A stretch of 64,000 nucleotides of DNA from Myxococcales bacterium (lineage in GTDB: Bacteria; Myxococcota_A; Polyangia; Polyangiales; Polyangiaceae), in assembly GCA_016720545.1 (NCBI GenBank), contig JADKKK010000006.1, forward strand, positions 303,501 through 367,500, in the 5' to 3' direction. Positions 44,814 through 55,014 of the stretch are shown piece by piece. The notes under the pieces were generated by a model. That model did not search any database and was not told the origin of the DNA. It saw only the letters and a program-made list of their open reading frames with translations. The translations under genes were made by a program, and so were the position numbers. Each line of letters starts with the position of its first letter. Position 1 is the first letter of the stretch.

Positions 44814-47612
44814 CTAGCGGATCTCGAATGCCTTGATCTCGGCGCTCTCCGGGTCGAGCTTCGCGGCCTCGGCGAGCGCGCTCTTGGCCAGGTCCTTTTT
44901 GCCCTGCGCGACCCTCACGCGCGCGGTCATGAGCTCGACCTTCGCCAGGCTCTTCGGCTGCGGCTGCGTGAGTCGCGCGCTCTCGACCTCGAACTCGGCC
45001 TGCGCGACGCGCCCCGTCTCGAGGAGCCCACGCGCGTAGTCGAGGTGCACGTCGGCGCGGCCCACGTCGACGAACACCGCCGACTCGCCGACCGCCACGA
45101 GCTCCGCCCAGGCCTTCGCCTCGACGAGCTGGGCGGTGTAGGCGCGCCAGAGGGTGGTGTCGTGCTGCTCGAGCTTCGCGAGCTCTCGGACGAGCGGCAG
45201 GACGTCCCCCTTGCGGTTGTCCTCGAGGGCGAGCTCCAACAGACCCTTCAGCGGATCGGGGCGGCTCGCGTCGAAGCGCCGCGCGCTCTCGAGCGCGTGC
45301 CGGGTCGCGGCCTTGTCCTTCTTGGCCTGCGCCGCCTCGGCGAGGAGCATGCGCGCGTCGTAGCCGTCGTGGCCGTTGTCGGTGAGGACACGCGCGCGTC
45401 GCTCGACCTCGGCCGGGTCCTTCGCCGCGACCTTCGCCGCCAGGTAGTTCGCGTCGGCGTTCTTCGGGTCGAGCTTCAACGCGGCGTCGAGCTCCGCCTT
45501 CGCGCCCTTGTCGTGGGCCACCGTCATGGCGAACGCCAGCGCCGCGTGCGCGGTGGCGTCGTTCGGCGCGGCCTTCACCTTCGCCGTCGCCTCCTCCACG
45601 GTGGCGGGGCGGTCGTCGAAGACGTACTGCCGGTCGTAGCGAGAGAGCCGCGCGAGGGCCCAGGCGCGGAAGCGGGCGTCGTACTGCTCCGGGGGGACGC
45701 CGAAGGCCTCCTGGAGGACCTGCGGCGTGCGCTTTCCGGCGCCCCACAGCTCGAGCGCCTTGACCACCCGGGCCATGCCGAACGTCTCGACGGTGAACAC
45801 GAGCATCTGGCTCGAGGCGTAATACGCGACCGACACGTCGGCGCCGTTCGTGGCGTGGGTGAAGGCGCGGTTCATGCTCACTGCACCGGGCAGCCGCCCC
45901 TTCTTCAGCGCGAGGTAGAGCTCGGGGTCGAGCTCGCGCTGCCACTCCGACCGCCGCGCGATGGTCTCGTATTCGGACAGCCCCTCGGTGAACCACCTCG
46001 GCACGTGGTTCTTCGATTGCTGAATCGCGAACACGTGGCCGAGCTCGTGCCAAACGACGTTGCCCCAGTTGAACGGCTCGCTCCCCGGGCTGATAGCGGC
46101 CACCACGGGGCCGAAGCACACGCCCTGGATGCCGGTGTTCGGCAGGCCGCTCGTCCGCACGCTGAAGGGCTCACGACCGGCGTAAAACTCGAGATACACA
46201 GGCTTTTTCGGGACGAATCCGTACCTCGCCTTCATGCTCGCCCAGGCCTCGCCCGCGAGGCGAGGCACGTAGCGCTCGAGCACCGCCTTCTCGGCCTTTG
46301 GGTACCGCACCTTGAACGCGCCGGTGGCCGCGGTCTCGTATTCGAGGGCGATGCGCTTCTCGTAGAGGTCGAGCGTGTTCTTCACCCGCACGTTGTACGA
46401 GTCCTTGCGCCACGCCTTTCGAATGGCCTCGAGCCCTCGCGTCTCGTCGCCGTTTCGCAGCGCCGTGAGGCCGAGGATCGCCCACGCGCGTACGTCCTCG
46501 GGGTCGACGCGGACCGCCTCCTCCATCATGGCCACGATGTCGTCGTAGCGGTGCTCCCACTCGGCGAGCTCCGCGACGACCCGGAAGAACTCGGCGCTCT
46601 CCGGGTTCTTGGCGAGCGCCTCGCGCTTGCGCGCCTGGAAGCCCGCCGCGTCGTCGTCGAGGAAGCGGGCGGTCGCGGCGAGCGCGATGAGCTCGATGTT
46701 GCCGGGGTCGACGGCGAGCCCGGCGCGGATGGACGTCTCGGCCTCGGGGATCTCCATGTCGTGGAGCGCGATGCCCGCGCGCACGGCGAGCGCGCCCGTG
46801 TGCCGTGGGTTCGTGGCGAGCGCCTCGGCGAGGAGCTTGTTGGCCGCGCCGAAGTCCATGGTCTGCTCGAGCTTCACGCGGGCGATCGCGACGAGCACGT
46901 CGGGGTTCTTCGGCGCGAGGGCGAGGGCCTCGCGGAGGACCTCCTCGGCCAGGCCGGGGTTGTACTTCTCGAGGAACAGCTCGCCGCGCGCGAGCAGGGT
47001 GGCCACCCGCTTCTTGTCGGCTCGCTCGCTCTGGTTGAAGAGCGTGTTGGCGTCGCGGGGGACGCGGAGCAGGTGGGCGGCGCGGCCGGCGAGCGCGAGC
47101 CCCTCCGCGTCGGTCGCGACGATGGCGTCGCTGTTGAAGTCCGCGATGAGGGTCATCAGCACGGGCTCGGCCTCGGCGTGCTTGCCGAGCTGGAGCAACA
47201 GCTCGCCGAGCATGAGGCGAATCCGCCGCCCCTCCACGCCGGCGGAGCCCTTCTGGCCCTCGAGGAGCCTCGCGGCGTCGGCGCGCTTGCCCACGGCGGC
47301 GAGCGCACGAGCGCGCACGAGCGTGGCGGTCGCCTTCGCGGCCGCGGAGCCGCCCACCGTCGCCGCGAGGCGGTCAGCGTCCTCGTACTTGCCGCGCGTC
47401 ACGAGGAGCTCGGCGAGCGCGGCCTTGGCGAGCGGCTCGCCTTCGCCCTTCACGTCGCGAAGGGATCGCTCGGCGTCGTCGTACTTGGAGGCCTCGAGCT
47501 CGGCGAGCCCGCGACGGAGGGGGCTCGCGGCGGCGTCTGCGCCGGCGCTTCGGGGGACCGAGGCGACGAGGGCGAGCGAGACGAGGAGCGCCGCTTTGGC
47601 GAGAGATCGCAT
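44814..47612 (-). CDS. Secreted TPR protein with gluzincin-type peptidase domain
   Basis: 932 residues from the ATG at 47612 (an in-frame ATG six codons earlier is possible). A signal peptide ends near residue 25. TPR-like helices fill about 30-410 and about 625-930. Between them is a peptidase domain with H522-E-L-G-H526 and a downstream E543 (FTEGLSEY), the zinc site of gluzincins such as the MA-clan peptidases. It should act in the periplasm or outside the cell. The two flanking TPR arms may hold a substrate or partner. It leads the minus-strand protease run. Confidence 0.9.
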   Translation of the reverse strand: MRSLAKAALLVSLALVASVPRSAGADAAASPLRRGLAELEASKYDDAERSLRDVKGEGEPLAKAALAELLVTRGKYEDADRLAATVGGSAAAKATATLVRARALAAVGKRADAARLLEGQKGSAGVEGRRIRLMLGELLLQLGKHAEAEPVLMTLIADFNSDAIVATDAEGLALAGRAAHLLRVPRDANTLFNQSERADKKRVATLLARGELFLEKYNPGLAEEVLREALALAPKNPDVLVAIARVKLEQTMDFGAANKLLAEALATNPRHTGALAVRAGIALHDMEIPEAETSIRAGLAVDPGNIELIALAATARFLDDDAAGFQARKREALAKNPESAEFFRVVAELAEWEHRYDDIVAMMEEAVRVDPEDVRAWAILGLTALRNGDETRGLEAIRKAWRKDSYNVRVKNTLDLYEKRIALEYETAATGAFKVRYPKAEKAVLERYVPRLAGEAWASMKARYGFVPKKPVYLEFYAGREPFSVRTSGLPNTGIQGVCFGPVVAAISPGSEPFNWGNVVWHELGHVFAIQQSKNHVPRWFTEGLSEYETIARRSEWQRELDPELYLALKKGRLPGAVSMNRAFTHATNGADVSVAYYASSQMLVFTVETFGMARVVKALELWGAGKRTPQVLQEAFGVPPEQYDARFRAWALARLSRYDRQYVFDDRPATVEEATAKVKAAPNDATAHAALAFAMTVAHDKGAKAELDAALKLDPKNADANYLAAKVAAKDPAEVERRARVLTDNGHDGYDARMLLAEAAQAKKDKAATRHALESARRFDASRPDPLKGLLELALEDNRKGDVLPLVRELAKLEQHDTTLWRAYTAQLVEAKAWAELVAVGESAVFVDVGRADVHLDYARGLLETGRVAQAEFEVESARLTQPQPKSLAKVELMTARVRVAQGKKDLAKSALAEAAKLDPESAEIKAFEIR

Positions 47613-47697
47613 CGCGTGAGCGTAGCCCATTTCCTTGCGCGCCGAGGCGCCGCGAGGACGGGGCGCCGGCCGCGCGTCGATCCGCGCGCGACGACGC

Positions 47698-48162
47698 TCA
47701 GGTGAGCGGCGCGTGCATCTCGACGCCGTCCTCGCCGTCGGCGTAGTAGCCCCGGCGGACCCGGCCGTCCTCGAACCCGAAGCTACGATAGAGCTCCCGC
47801 GCGGGGGTGTTGCTCGCGCGGACCTCGAGGAGCGCGACCCGCGCGCCCTCCCCCTTCGCGGCGCGAAGGGCGAACGCGACCAGCGCGCGCCCGTACCCAC
47901 GGCGGCGGTGGGCCAGTGCCACGGCGACGTCGAGGATCGTGAGCTCGTCGGCCACCCGCCAGGCGAGGAGCGCACCCGCGATTGGGCCCGCGTCGCCCCC
48001 CTCGCCGAGCGCGATCCAGAGCCGGGTCTGCGGGCGGGCACGCTCCTCTTCGAGCTCGCGCGCGAGGCTCACCGGATCCCCCGCGGGTGTCCTTGCGATC
48101 GCGAAAATGGAGGCGATATCCGCTAGATGTGAGATGGCTGCCGGCGCGACGAGGTGGCTCAC
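47698..48162 (-). CDS. rimI: GNAT acetyltransferase, RimI-like
   Basis: 154 residues from a GTG at 48162 that overlaps the cheA stop by four bases. It has the acetyl-CoA loop RRRGYGRAL and the C-terminal ARELYRSFGFE pattern typical of RimI, which acetylates the N-terminus of ribosomal protein S18 (and others in some species). Coupling to a CheA-like gene is unusual and does not fit a ribosomal role in an obvious way, so another acetylated target is possible. A second frame over the same bases is a shadow. Confidence 0.88.
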   Translation of the reverse strand: MSHLVAPAAISHLADIASIFAIARTPAGDPVSLARELEEERARPQTRLWIALGEGGDAGPIAGALLAWRVADELTILDVAVALAHRRRGYGRALVAFALRAAKGEGARVALLEVRASNTPARELYRSFGFEDGRVRRGYYADGEDGVEMHAPLT

Positions 48163-50156
48163 GCGGGGCCTCGCGGGGGCTCGCCGAGGCGCGCGTTGTC
48201 GGCCACGAGCGTGAGCGCGCGTGCCCGCGGCGCGAGCAGCGCAGCGTCGAGCACCAGAGTGACGCCACCGTCGCCCTGCACGATCGCGCCGGCGTAGGGG
48301 CCCAGCCCGAGGACGAGTCGCCCCACAGGGCGCACGAGCGCCGTGTCCGGGCCCTCGATCGCGTCGACACCGACCTTGAACGACGGCGTGTCGGCGCGTT
48401 CGCCGAGCTCGAGGACGAACCGGTAGCTCGACGGCGCCTGCGGCTCGAGGCAGTCGCCGAGGTGGGGCGCGCGCTCGTCCGTGTCCGAGGCCGGCGGCTC
48501 GCGAACGGCGAGGACGTGCGACGCCAGCAGCGCGTGCCGTACGCCACGCACGTGCACCCAGAGCACGCTCGCCAACCCCACCTCGACGGGGAGGTCGATG
48601 AGCGCCTCGACGCCGCGCCCGGGCAGGGTCGCGAACCGCAAGGTGCCACCCAACCGCTCGACCGCGGAGAGCGCGAGCGCGAGCCCGATGCCACGTCCGG
48701 CCAGCAAGTCGGCGCTCGTCGACGTCGAGAAGCCCGGCAAGAAGAGCAGCGAGAGCAGCGTGTCGTCGTCGGCGAGGTCGGCCAGCGACGGGCTGATGGC
48801 GCCGGCGGCAAGGGCCCGCGCCCGGAGGGCCCCCACGTCGACCCCCGCGCCGTCGTCGCTGACGCCGAGCGCGAGGCGGTTCGCGGTGCGGCGGGCCGTC
48901 AGGGTGACGGTCGCCGTGGGCGGCTTGCCCAGCGCCGCGCGCGCGTGCCCGGGCTCGATGCCGTGGGCGACCGCGTTTCGGGCCAGGGCGAGGCATGGAT
49001 CGAGCAGACGCTCCATCAAGCGCCGGTCGAGCATCTCGTCGCCGCCGCGCACCACGACCTGCACCGCCCGTCCAGCGCGCTTCGCCTCCGTCGCGACGGC
49101 CGCGGAGAGCTGCGTGAAGAGCTCGCGGGCGGGGGTCTGGCGCATCGCCGAGAGGTGCTGCCGGGCGCCGTCGTTGACCTCGCGGAGGGTCGCGTCCGCG
49201 TCGTGGGCCGCCTGCGCGCGGCGGTCGAGCTCGTCGGCCAGCGCCGCCACCCGACGCGCCACGCGCGCCACCTGCGCGAGCGCGGCGGCGGGCGCCCCCC
49301 AGGGGCGCGGGGGCCCGATGTGTCGGAGGGCGTCGGCGAGGTCGGTCCGCAGGCCGCGCAGCTCGGCGGCGGCCTTCAGGTCGGCCATGGCGCGCGCGCC
49401 CATCCCGTCGCGCACCGCGCGCGAGACCGCGAAGCCGTCGAGGAGGGCATCGACCGAGGAGAGCTCGATGCGCACAGTGTGCGTGGAGAGCGCGGGGTGA
49501 ACGGTCGCGGGCGCCTCGCTCCGCCCGGAGCGAGGCGCTCGGAGCAGCTCCAGCGCGTGGGCAGGGTCGTCGAGGAGCGCCGAGAGCGTAGGGCGGTGCC
49601 GCGCGATCTCGGCCAGCGCGTCATCGAGCGAGCCCTCCGGGGCGTTCCCGCGGCGGAGCACCTCTTCGAGGCCGTGGCAGAACCAGGCCATCGCGTCGTC
49701 GCCCACCGCGCTCGCTGCTCCCTTCAGCGTGTGCAGCTGACGGGTGATCGCCGCGGTGTCCCGCTCGCCGAGCGAGAGGTCGAGCGCGGAGAGGCGCTCG
49801 GTGACGCTGGAGATGTATTCTACACGCAATGCGGGCGGCGGAGTGGCCGACTCGAGATCGCGGGGCGGCTCTGGCCACAGCGACTCGAGGGCGGGGAGCC
49901 CATCGCGGACGCGCGCGGCCGCGCGGCGCAAGAGCTCGAGCGCTTCCGAGCGGGCGCTCTCCTCCCCGCGCGAGTGCCTGCGCTCCAGTCGGATCAGCGC
50001 GCTCGCGAGCTCGCTCTCACCGGCCAGCCCGACCGATCCCTTCAGCGAGTGGAGCGCGCGGGTCACGTCCTCGGCGTCGCCGCCAGCCAGCGTGCGCGCG
50101 TGGCGCTCGAGCTCCTTGAGGAGCAGCCGCGCGAGCTCGGCGTCACGCGCGCTCAA
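48159..50156 (-). CDS. cheA: CheA-type histidine kinase with two Hpt domains
   Basis: About 665 residues if the TTG at 50156 is used; the start is uncertain. Hpt 1 has H36 in LHSLKGS; Hpt 2 has H142 in LHTLKGA. A dimer helix region (about 300-350) and the ATPase follow, with the N box ARNAVAHG, the G1 box DDGAGV and the G2 box GRGIGLAL, then a CheW-like domain at the end. All key residues are visible. An ATG overlapping the MCP stop (ATGA) lies one frame away; an indel near 50170 would join it to this frame and give a more natural start. Confidence 0.9.
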   Translation of the reverse strand: MSARDAELARLLLKELERHARTLAGGDAEDVTRALHSLKGSVGLAGESELASALIRLERRHSRGEESARSEALELLRRAAARVRDGLPALESLWPEPPRDLESATPPPALRVEYISSVTERLSALDLSLGERDTAAITRQLHTLKGAASAVGDDAMAWFCHGLEEVLRRGNAPEGSLDDALAEIARHRPTLSALLDDPAHALELLRAPRSGRSEAPATVHPALSTHTVRIELSSVDALLDGFAVSRAVRDGMGARAMADLKAAAELRGLRTDLADALRHIGPPRPWGAPAAALAQVARVARRVAALADELDRRAQAAHDADATLREVNDGARQHLSAMRQTPARELFTQLSAAVATEAKRAGRAVQVVVRGGDEMLDRRLMERLLDPCLALARNAVAHGIEPGHARAALGKPPTATVTLTARRTANRLALGVSDDGAGVDVGALRARALAAGAISPSLADLADDDTLLSLLFLPGFSTSTSADLLAGRGIGLALALSAVERLGGTLRFATLPGRGVEALIDLPVEVGLASVLWVHVRGVRHALLASHVLAVREPPASDTDERAPHLGDCLEPQAPSSYRFVLELGERADTPSFKVGVDAIEGPDTALVRPVGRLVLGLGPYAGAIVQGDGGVTLVLDAALLAPRARALTLVADNARLGEPPRGPA

Positions 50157-50184
50157 CGCGGCCGCCCGGCCTGCCGAGAGCCGC

Positions 50185-50955
50185 TCATGGCTCCTCCTCG
50201 CCGTCGTCCTCGCCGAACCACTTCCCGAGCGGCTCGATGACGGGGCGGAGCACGCCCACGAGGATGCCCCGTGGCACCTTCTCTCCCAGCGCACCGAGGG
50301 CGTTCACGAAGGCGCGCCCGTGCTCCACCGCGTCCAAGAGGGCGCGCGCCGTCTCGGGGTCGGTGTCGGTCAGCCGCTTGATGCGCTCGGCCAGCTCGCC
50401 GAGCGCCCCGCCGACGTCGCCAGCCGCGCCGGCGATGCGCGCCGTCTCTTGGGAGAGGTCGGTCGCGGCCTCGCGAGCGCGGTCGAGCGAGCTCGTGAGC
50501 TGGCTCACCTCAGCGCCGACATCGTCAAGCGTCGCCGAGAGCTCGCGCGCGCTCTCGGCGCCGCGGGCCGCGGACAGGCGGACCTCGTCGGCCACGAGCC
50601 GCAGGGGCTGCCCGCTCTCCTCGCCGAGCCTCGCGGCCTCGAGCGACGCGTTCAGCGCGACGAGCGAGAGACGCTCGAACACCGAGCTCACGCGGGCGAA
50701 GCTCGTCGCCAGATCGGTGGCGCGGGTGGAGGCGCCGCGCGCGCGCTCGCCCACGGCCTCGATGGCCGCGCGCTGCTTGGCGAGGCTCGACGCGACCCGT
50801 TGCGCGGTCTCGCCGACCTCCCGCGCGCTCGCCGTCGCGCGATCGTGTGCCTTCCAAAGAGCGGCCGAGTCGGCGGGGCTCGCCGCGGGCGCGCTCTCGT
50901 CGGACTTGCGCGCGCGGAGCAGGCCGAACAGGCGGCGTTTCGGCTTCTCGACCAT
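50185..50955 (-). CDS. Soluble MCP-like signalling protein
   Basis: 256 residues from the ATG at 50955. There is no membrane span and no input domain; nearly the whole chain is heptad-rich helix. The hairpin tip that binds CheA and CheW is present in the middle (ALNASLEAARLGEESGQPLR, then VADEVRLSA), near the canonical E.coli-type tip. It is therefore a short cytoplasmic chemoreceptor or adaptor. Its stop overlaps the front of the CheA gene, so the two proteins must be made together. Confidence 0.88.
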   Translation of the reverse strand: MVEKPKRRLFGLLRARKSDESAPAASPADSAALWKAHDRATASAREVGETAQRVASSLAKQRAAIEAVGERARGASTRATDLATSFARVSSVFERLSLVALNASLEAARLGEESGQPLRLVADEVRLSAARGAESARELSATLDDVGAEVSQLTSSLDRAREAATDLSQETARIAGAAGDVGGALGELAERIKRLTDTDPETARALLDAVEHGRAFVNALGALGEKVPRGILVGVLRPVIEPLGKWFGEDDGEEEP

Positions 50956-51099
50956 ACGTATCCTTACCGCGCGCTCAGGGCGTTGTGTTGCCCTTCGTGT
51001 CCGCCGCGCGCCACGTATCCGCGCGATGGGCCGGCGCGAGCCGACGAGCTTCGCCGCAGAGCGGGGAGGGCTCTGGGGTGTCCGCAACGGGGAACCGAC

Positions 51100-54000
51100 T
51101 CAGCGGGCGGCCGCGCCGCGCGCGATCTTGGCCGCCGTCTCGCGGACCCGCGGCTCTGGATCGTCCTTGGCCATCTCCGCGGCGAGAGCGCGCGCCGCGG
51201 TCGCGTCCGCCTCGACGAGGCCGAGCAGGGCCGCCTCGCGCACGAGCGCGAAGGGCTCCGCGCGCGCCGCCGCTCGCAGCGCCGCCGTCGGCTCCGTGCC
51301 GCCGCCCGCCCTCCCGATGCGACCGAGCGCCGCGCAGGCGAGGGTGCGCACCGACCACTGGCGGTGCTCGCGCAGGACGCGCACGACCTCCTCGGTGGCC
51401 CGCTGGTTCGCCGCGACGCCGACGGCGTTCAGGGCCACCCGCTGCACGTTCACGTCGGGATCGGTGAGCGCGCCGACCATGGCGAGCTGCGCGGCCTCTC
51501 CCTTGGAGCGCGCGAGGAGGGCGATCGCCTTCACCCGGAGCGCCGCGTCGGGGTGGCGCGCGAGGGCGGCGATGCTGGGCTCGCCTTCTCGGTCGTCGGC
51601 ACGTCGAGCAGCTGCCGGAGCGCGCGCTCGCCGTCGAGCGCCTCGTCGGGTACGGGCAGCGGATCGAGCTTCGCGTCCGCGGCGCCCTTGGTCGCCAGCA
51701 GCACGAGGCCGTAGGCGCCCGCCTGCGGGAGCGTCGTGGCGCCGGCTCGGCCGGCGAACACCGCGTCGGCCATGGCGCTCGTGGCCGCCTTGGCCCGGGG
51801 CGAGTCGGCCTTCACCGCGCCAAGCCTGGCGAGCGAGACCAGGGCGGCCTCGCGCGGGAGCGCGTCGACGCCGTCGGTCAGCGCTCGCGGCGAGGCCCAG
51901 CGCCGCGAACGCGCGCATCTCGGGGGTGCCCAGCTTGAGGAGCCGACGGAGCGGCGCAAGTGCACGTTTGTCTTGGGATTTTGCGATCGACCAGGCGGCC
52001 GCGACGGCGATGGGATCCGACGCCACGCCCACCTCGCCTCCCTCGCCTTTGGGGAACACGAGCGCCTCGTATTTGGCCAAGAGCCCCGGATCGCGGAGCG
52101 CCCCCGACGCGACCATCGCGCGCGCCCGGAGCGAGAGCTCCGCGTTGCCCTGCGCGAACGAGAGCAGCGGCAGCCCCGCGTTTCGGTTCTCCACGTACGC
52201 GAGCACGTCGATCGCCACGCGCCGCTGCTGCCCCGCGTCGGGATCACGAGCGCGTCGAGGAGCGGGCTTCACCGCGCGCGGCGATGCGGGCCAGCGCGAC
52301 CCGGGCGTCCGCGGCGTCTTTTCCGCCGCCGTGCCGCACGCGCTGCACGAGGCCGAACGTGAGGTTGCCGTAGATCTCCACCAGGAGCTTGCGGAAGATG
52401 GTGCGCTGCGGGTTGCCGATCGCGATGGGCAAGAGGTCCTGCTCGAGCGACTCGAGCGTGCCTCGGCCAAGGTTTATCTGCATCGACAGGCGCGCCGCGC
52501 GGGCCACGAGCTCCTCGTCGGGGGCGCCGCGCACCACGCGCCGGAAGAGCCGATCCGCCTCGTCCGACTGACCCTTCGAGAGGAGCAGATCGGCGAGCGA
52601 GAAGTAAACGATGAACAGGCGATCGTTCTTTTGGATGGCCGCGCGGTGACTGACCACCGCCCGATCGGTGTCCTGACGGGAGCGGTACATGTCGCCCAGG
52701 CGCCGGTGACCTTCGGCGTCGTCCGGGTTCAGCTCGACGCCCGCGCGGCGTACTTGATGGCGTCGTCGTCGCGGTAGATCTGCAGGGCGTACTGGGCCAT
52801 GCGTTGGTAGAGCTCGCGCGCCCGGCGGGGCTCCACCGCGACGAGCTTCTCGAGGACGACGATGGCCTCGGGGACCTTGTTCTCTTGGACCAGCACCCGC
52901 TCGAGCGCGAGATACGTCTCCGCGTCGCCGGGCGCGAGCTCGATGACGCGGCGGAGGGTCGCCTCTGCGTCGGACAGCTTGCGGAGGTGAAGCTCGACCT
53001 CGGCCAGCGTGCGCCCCACCTCGGGGTCGGGCGACGGGCGCGAGAACCGCTCGCGCAGCACGAGACGCTGGGGCTCGAGCTGGTGCTCGAAGCCCCACAG
53101 CGACACGAGCCGCGTGCGCGCCTCCCGGGCGAGGAGCTTGTCGTTCGTGGTGGCGGCCTTCGCCGCGATCTCTTGCCAGATCGCGTGCGCCTCTCGGTAC
53201 TGTTTGCTCCGCTCGTGCGCCGACGCGAGCTGCTTGTTTGTAGGTGACGCCCGCGGCGTCGAGCTGCGTGGCCTCCTTGAACGCCGCGAGCGCGTCGGCG
53301 GTCATGTCGTGCTCGAGGTACACGTCGCCGAGGGCCGACAGGGCCTTCGCCCGCGGCGGATCACCGCCAAGATGCGCTTCCAGGTCTGGATGGCCAGCGC
53401 CTGGTTTCCGTCTTGGAAGTAGCGGTCGCCGAGGTCGACCAGGTGCCCAGGATCGCCGGTGGACACGTGGGCGAGGCGCTGGAGCACCTTCATCGAGCGC
53501 TCGCCTTCGCCGATGCGACCGTAGAAAATCGGCCAGGCGATCTGCAGACGTCCTCGTCGGTGCGCCGGCCCGCGCCTGAAAGGCTCGGTCAGCAGGCGCA
53601 GGCGCGCGGGCGATCTCCGCGCTGCATGAGCGCCTCACACTGCTCGAACACGAACGTCGGGGTTGTTCGGGGCCGCGCGAATGGCCCCTCGTACTCAGCG
53701 ATCGCCTTGTCGAGCTCGCCTTGTGATTGCAGCACGCGGATGACCTTCAGGCGCAGATCGATGTGCCGTGGGTTCACGGCGAGCGCCCGCTTGTAGGTCT
53801 CGAGCGCCTGCTTTGGCGTCGCCCGTCTCTTCGTAGAGCGAGCCGAGCAAGGCGAGGCGAGCGAAGTCGGTGGGGTGCTCGTCCTCAGGCTGCTTGACCA
53901 GCACCGGCGGCTGCTGGTCGGCCCTGTAAAAGCTCCGTGATCGTTTCGTAAATCTCGCCTCGAACCGCCGCCTCGGCTCCCGCCGCCGAGAGCGCGCGCT

Positions 54001-54935
54001 TCAACGTGGCCAGCGCCTCCTTGTTCTTGTGCGCCTTGGCCTGGGCCCGCCGGGAGGTTCCAGCGCGGGCGCGAGGGCGCGGTTGTCGCCCGCCGCCGCG
54101 GTGACGAGCTCCTTCAGCTCGACCTCGGCCTTCTCGAACTCACCGCGCGTGAAGAGCTCGCGGCCGAGCTCACCCCGCACGAAGAGGCTCGTCGGCTGCA
54201 TCTTCACGAGCTGCAGGTGCGCGGCCTTCGCGGCGGCGAGGTCCTTCGCGTCGAGCGCGGGGTCATCAGCGTGCCGGATGGTCTGCTCGCGCTCCGGCGC
54301 GGCGGTCTCCAGCGCGAGCCCCTGCTCGTACCGCGTCCGCGCGGCGGCCGTGCCGCCGCGGTCTTGGAGGAGGCGGCGAGGGCGAGAATGGCGGAGGATC
54401 GGTCGCCTTCAGCGCGATCGCTGGAAGGTTCACGGCGTCGTCGCCGCGTCCGTCGAGTTTGTAGATTCCCGCGAGCGTCGCGGTGGCGGCGTACTGGTCG
54501 GGCCCGGACTGCGCCGCGCGCCCCTCGAAGTCCTTCACGAGGTTGGCGATGTTGCCGTCCTTGTCCCGGTACAGCTGCGCGAGGCGCTGGAGCGGGAACG
54601 GCGACCCCGGTTGGCTGAGGACGATGCGCGTGTAGCGCTCGATGAGCACGCCCGACGGCGCTCCAGGGCGCCCGGGCTCGCCGGGCGGCGGCTGGCCGGG
54701 CGTGGGCGTCCCCGGCCTCGCGGGCCCCGGCGTCCCCGGCTTGGCGGGACCTGGCTTGGCGGGGCCCGGCTTGGCGGGACCTGGCTTTCCGGGCTTCCCC
54801 GGCTTGCGGTGACCCGGCGTGAAGTCCCTGGGCGAGCGCGACGGGCGTGAAGAGCGTCGACGCCGCGGAGAGGGCCAGCGCTAGGAGGCCCAGCGCCGAG
54901 AGCAAGCGATTCTTCAGCGACGACAGCCGGGCCAC
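51100..54935 (-). CDS. Secreted TPR and HEAT-repeat protein, frame broken many times
   Basis: One long gene of about 1280 codons can be followed through the minus strand by switching frame more than ten times. It starts at a GTG at 54935 with a signal peptide (LLSALGLLALALSAASTLF), then a Pro/Gly/Lys-rich spacer, TPR-like units between about 54650 and 52270 (landmarks LRLKVIRVLQSQGELDKAI, AETYLALERVLVQENK, YFSLADLLLSKGQSDEAD) and HEAT units from 52240 to 51100 (AALRVKAIALLARSKGE, VNVQRVALNAVGVA, VREAALLGLVEADA). It is 144 bases upstream of the MCP-like gene. Breaks are most likely read errors, so it should be a real repeat-scaffold protein. Confidence 0.7.
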
Positions 54936-55014
54936 TTCACGAACATAGCGCCCCTCGGGCGGAGAACCCAAGCGCTCGCCGTCCGCGCGGTGACGGCCCC
55001 GCTCTCAGAAGGTG

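Noticed and set aside
45045..47705. Plus-strand frame of 886 codons opposite the TPR protease
   Set aside because: His/Arg/Leu-rich shadow; the minus gene has HELGH and TPR units.
54640..54850. Collagen-like or tandem-repeat protein from the Pro/Gly-rich repeats
   Set aside because: The repeated GTC/CCC text is the low-complexity spacer after the signal peptide of the TPR/HEAT protein, in a region with frame errors.
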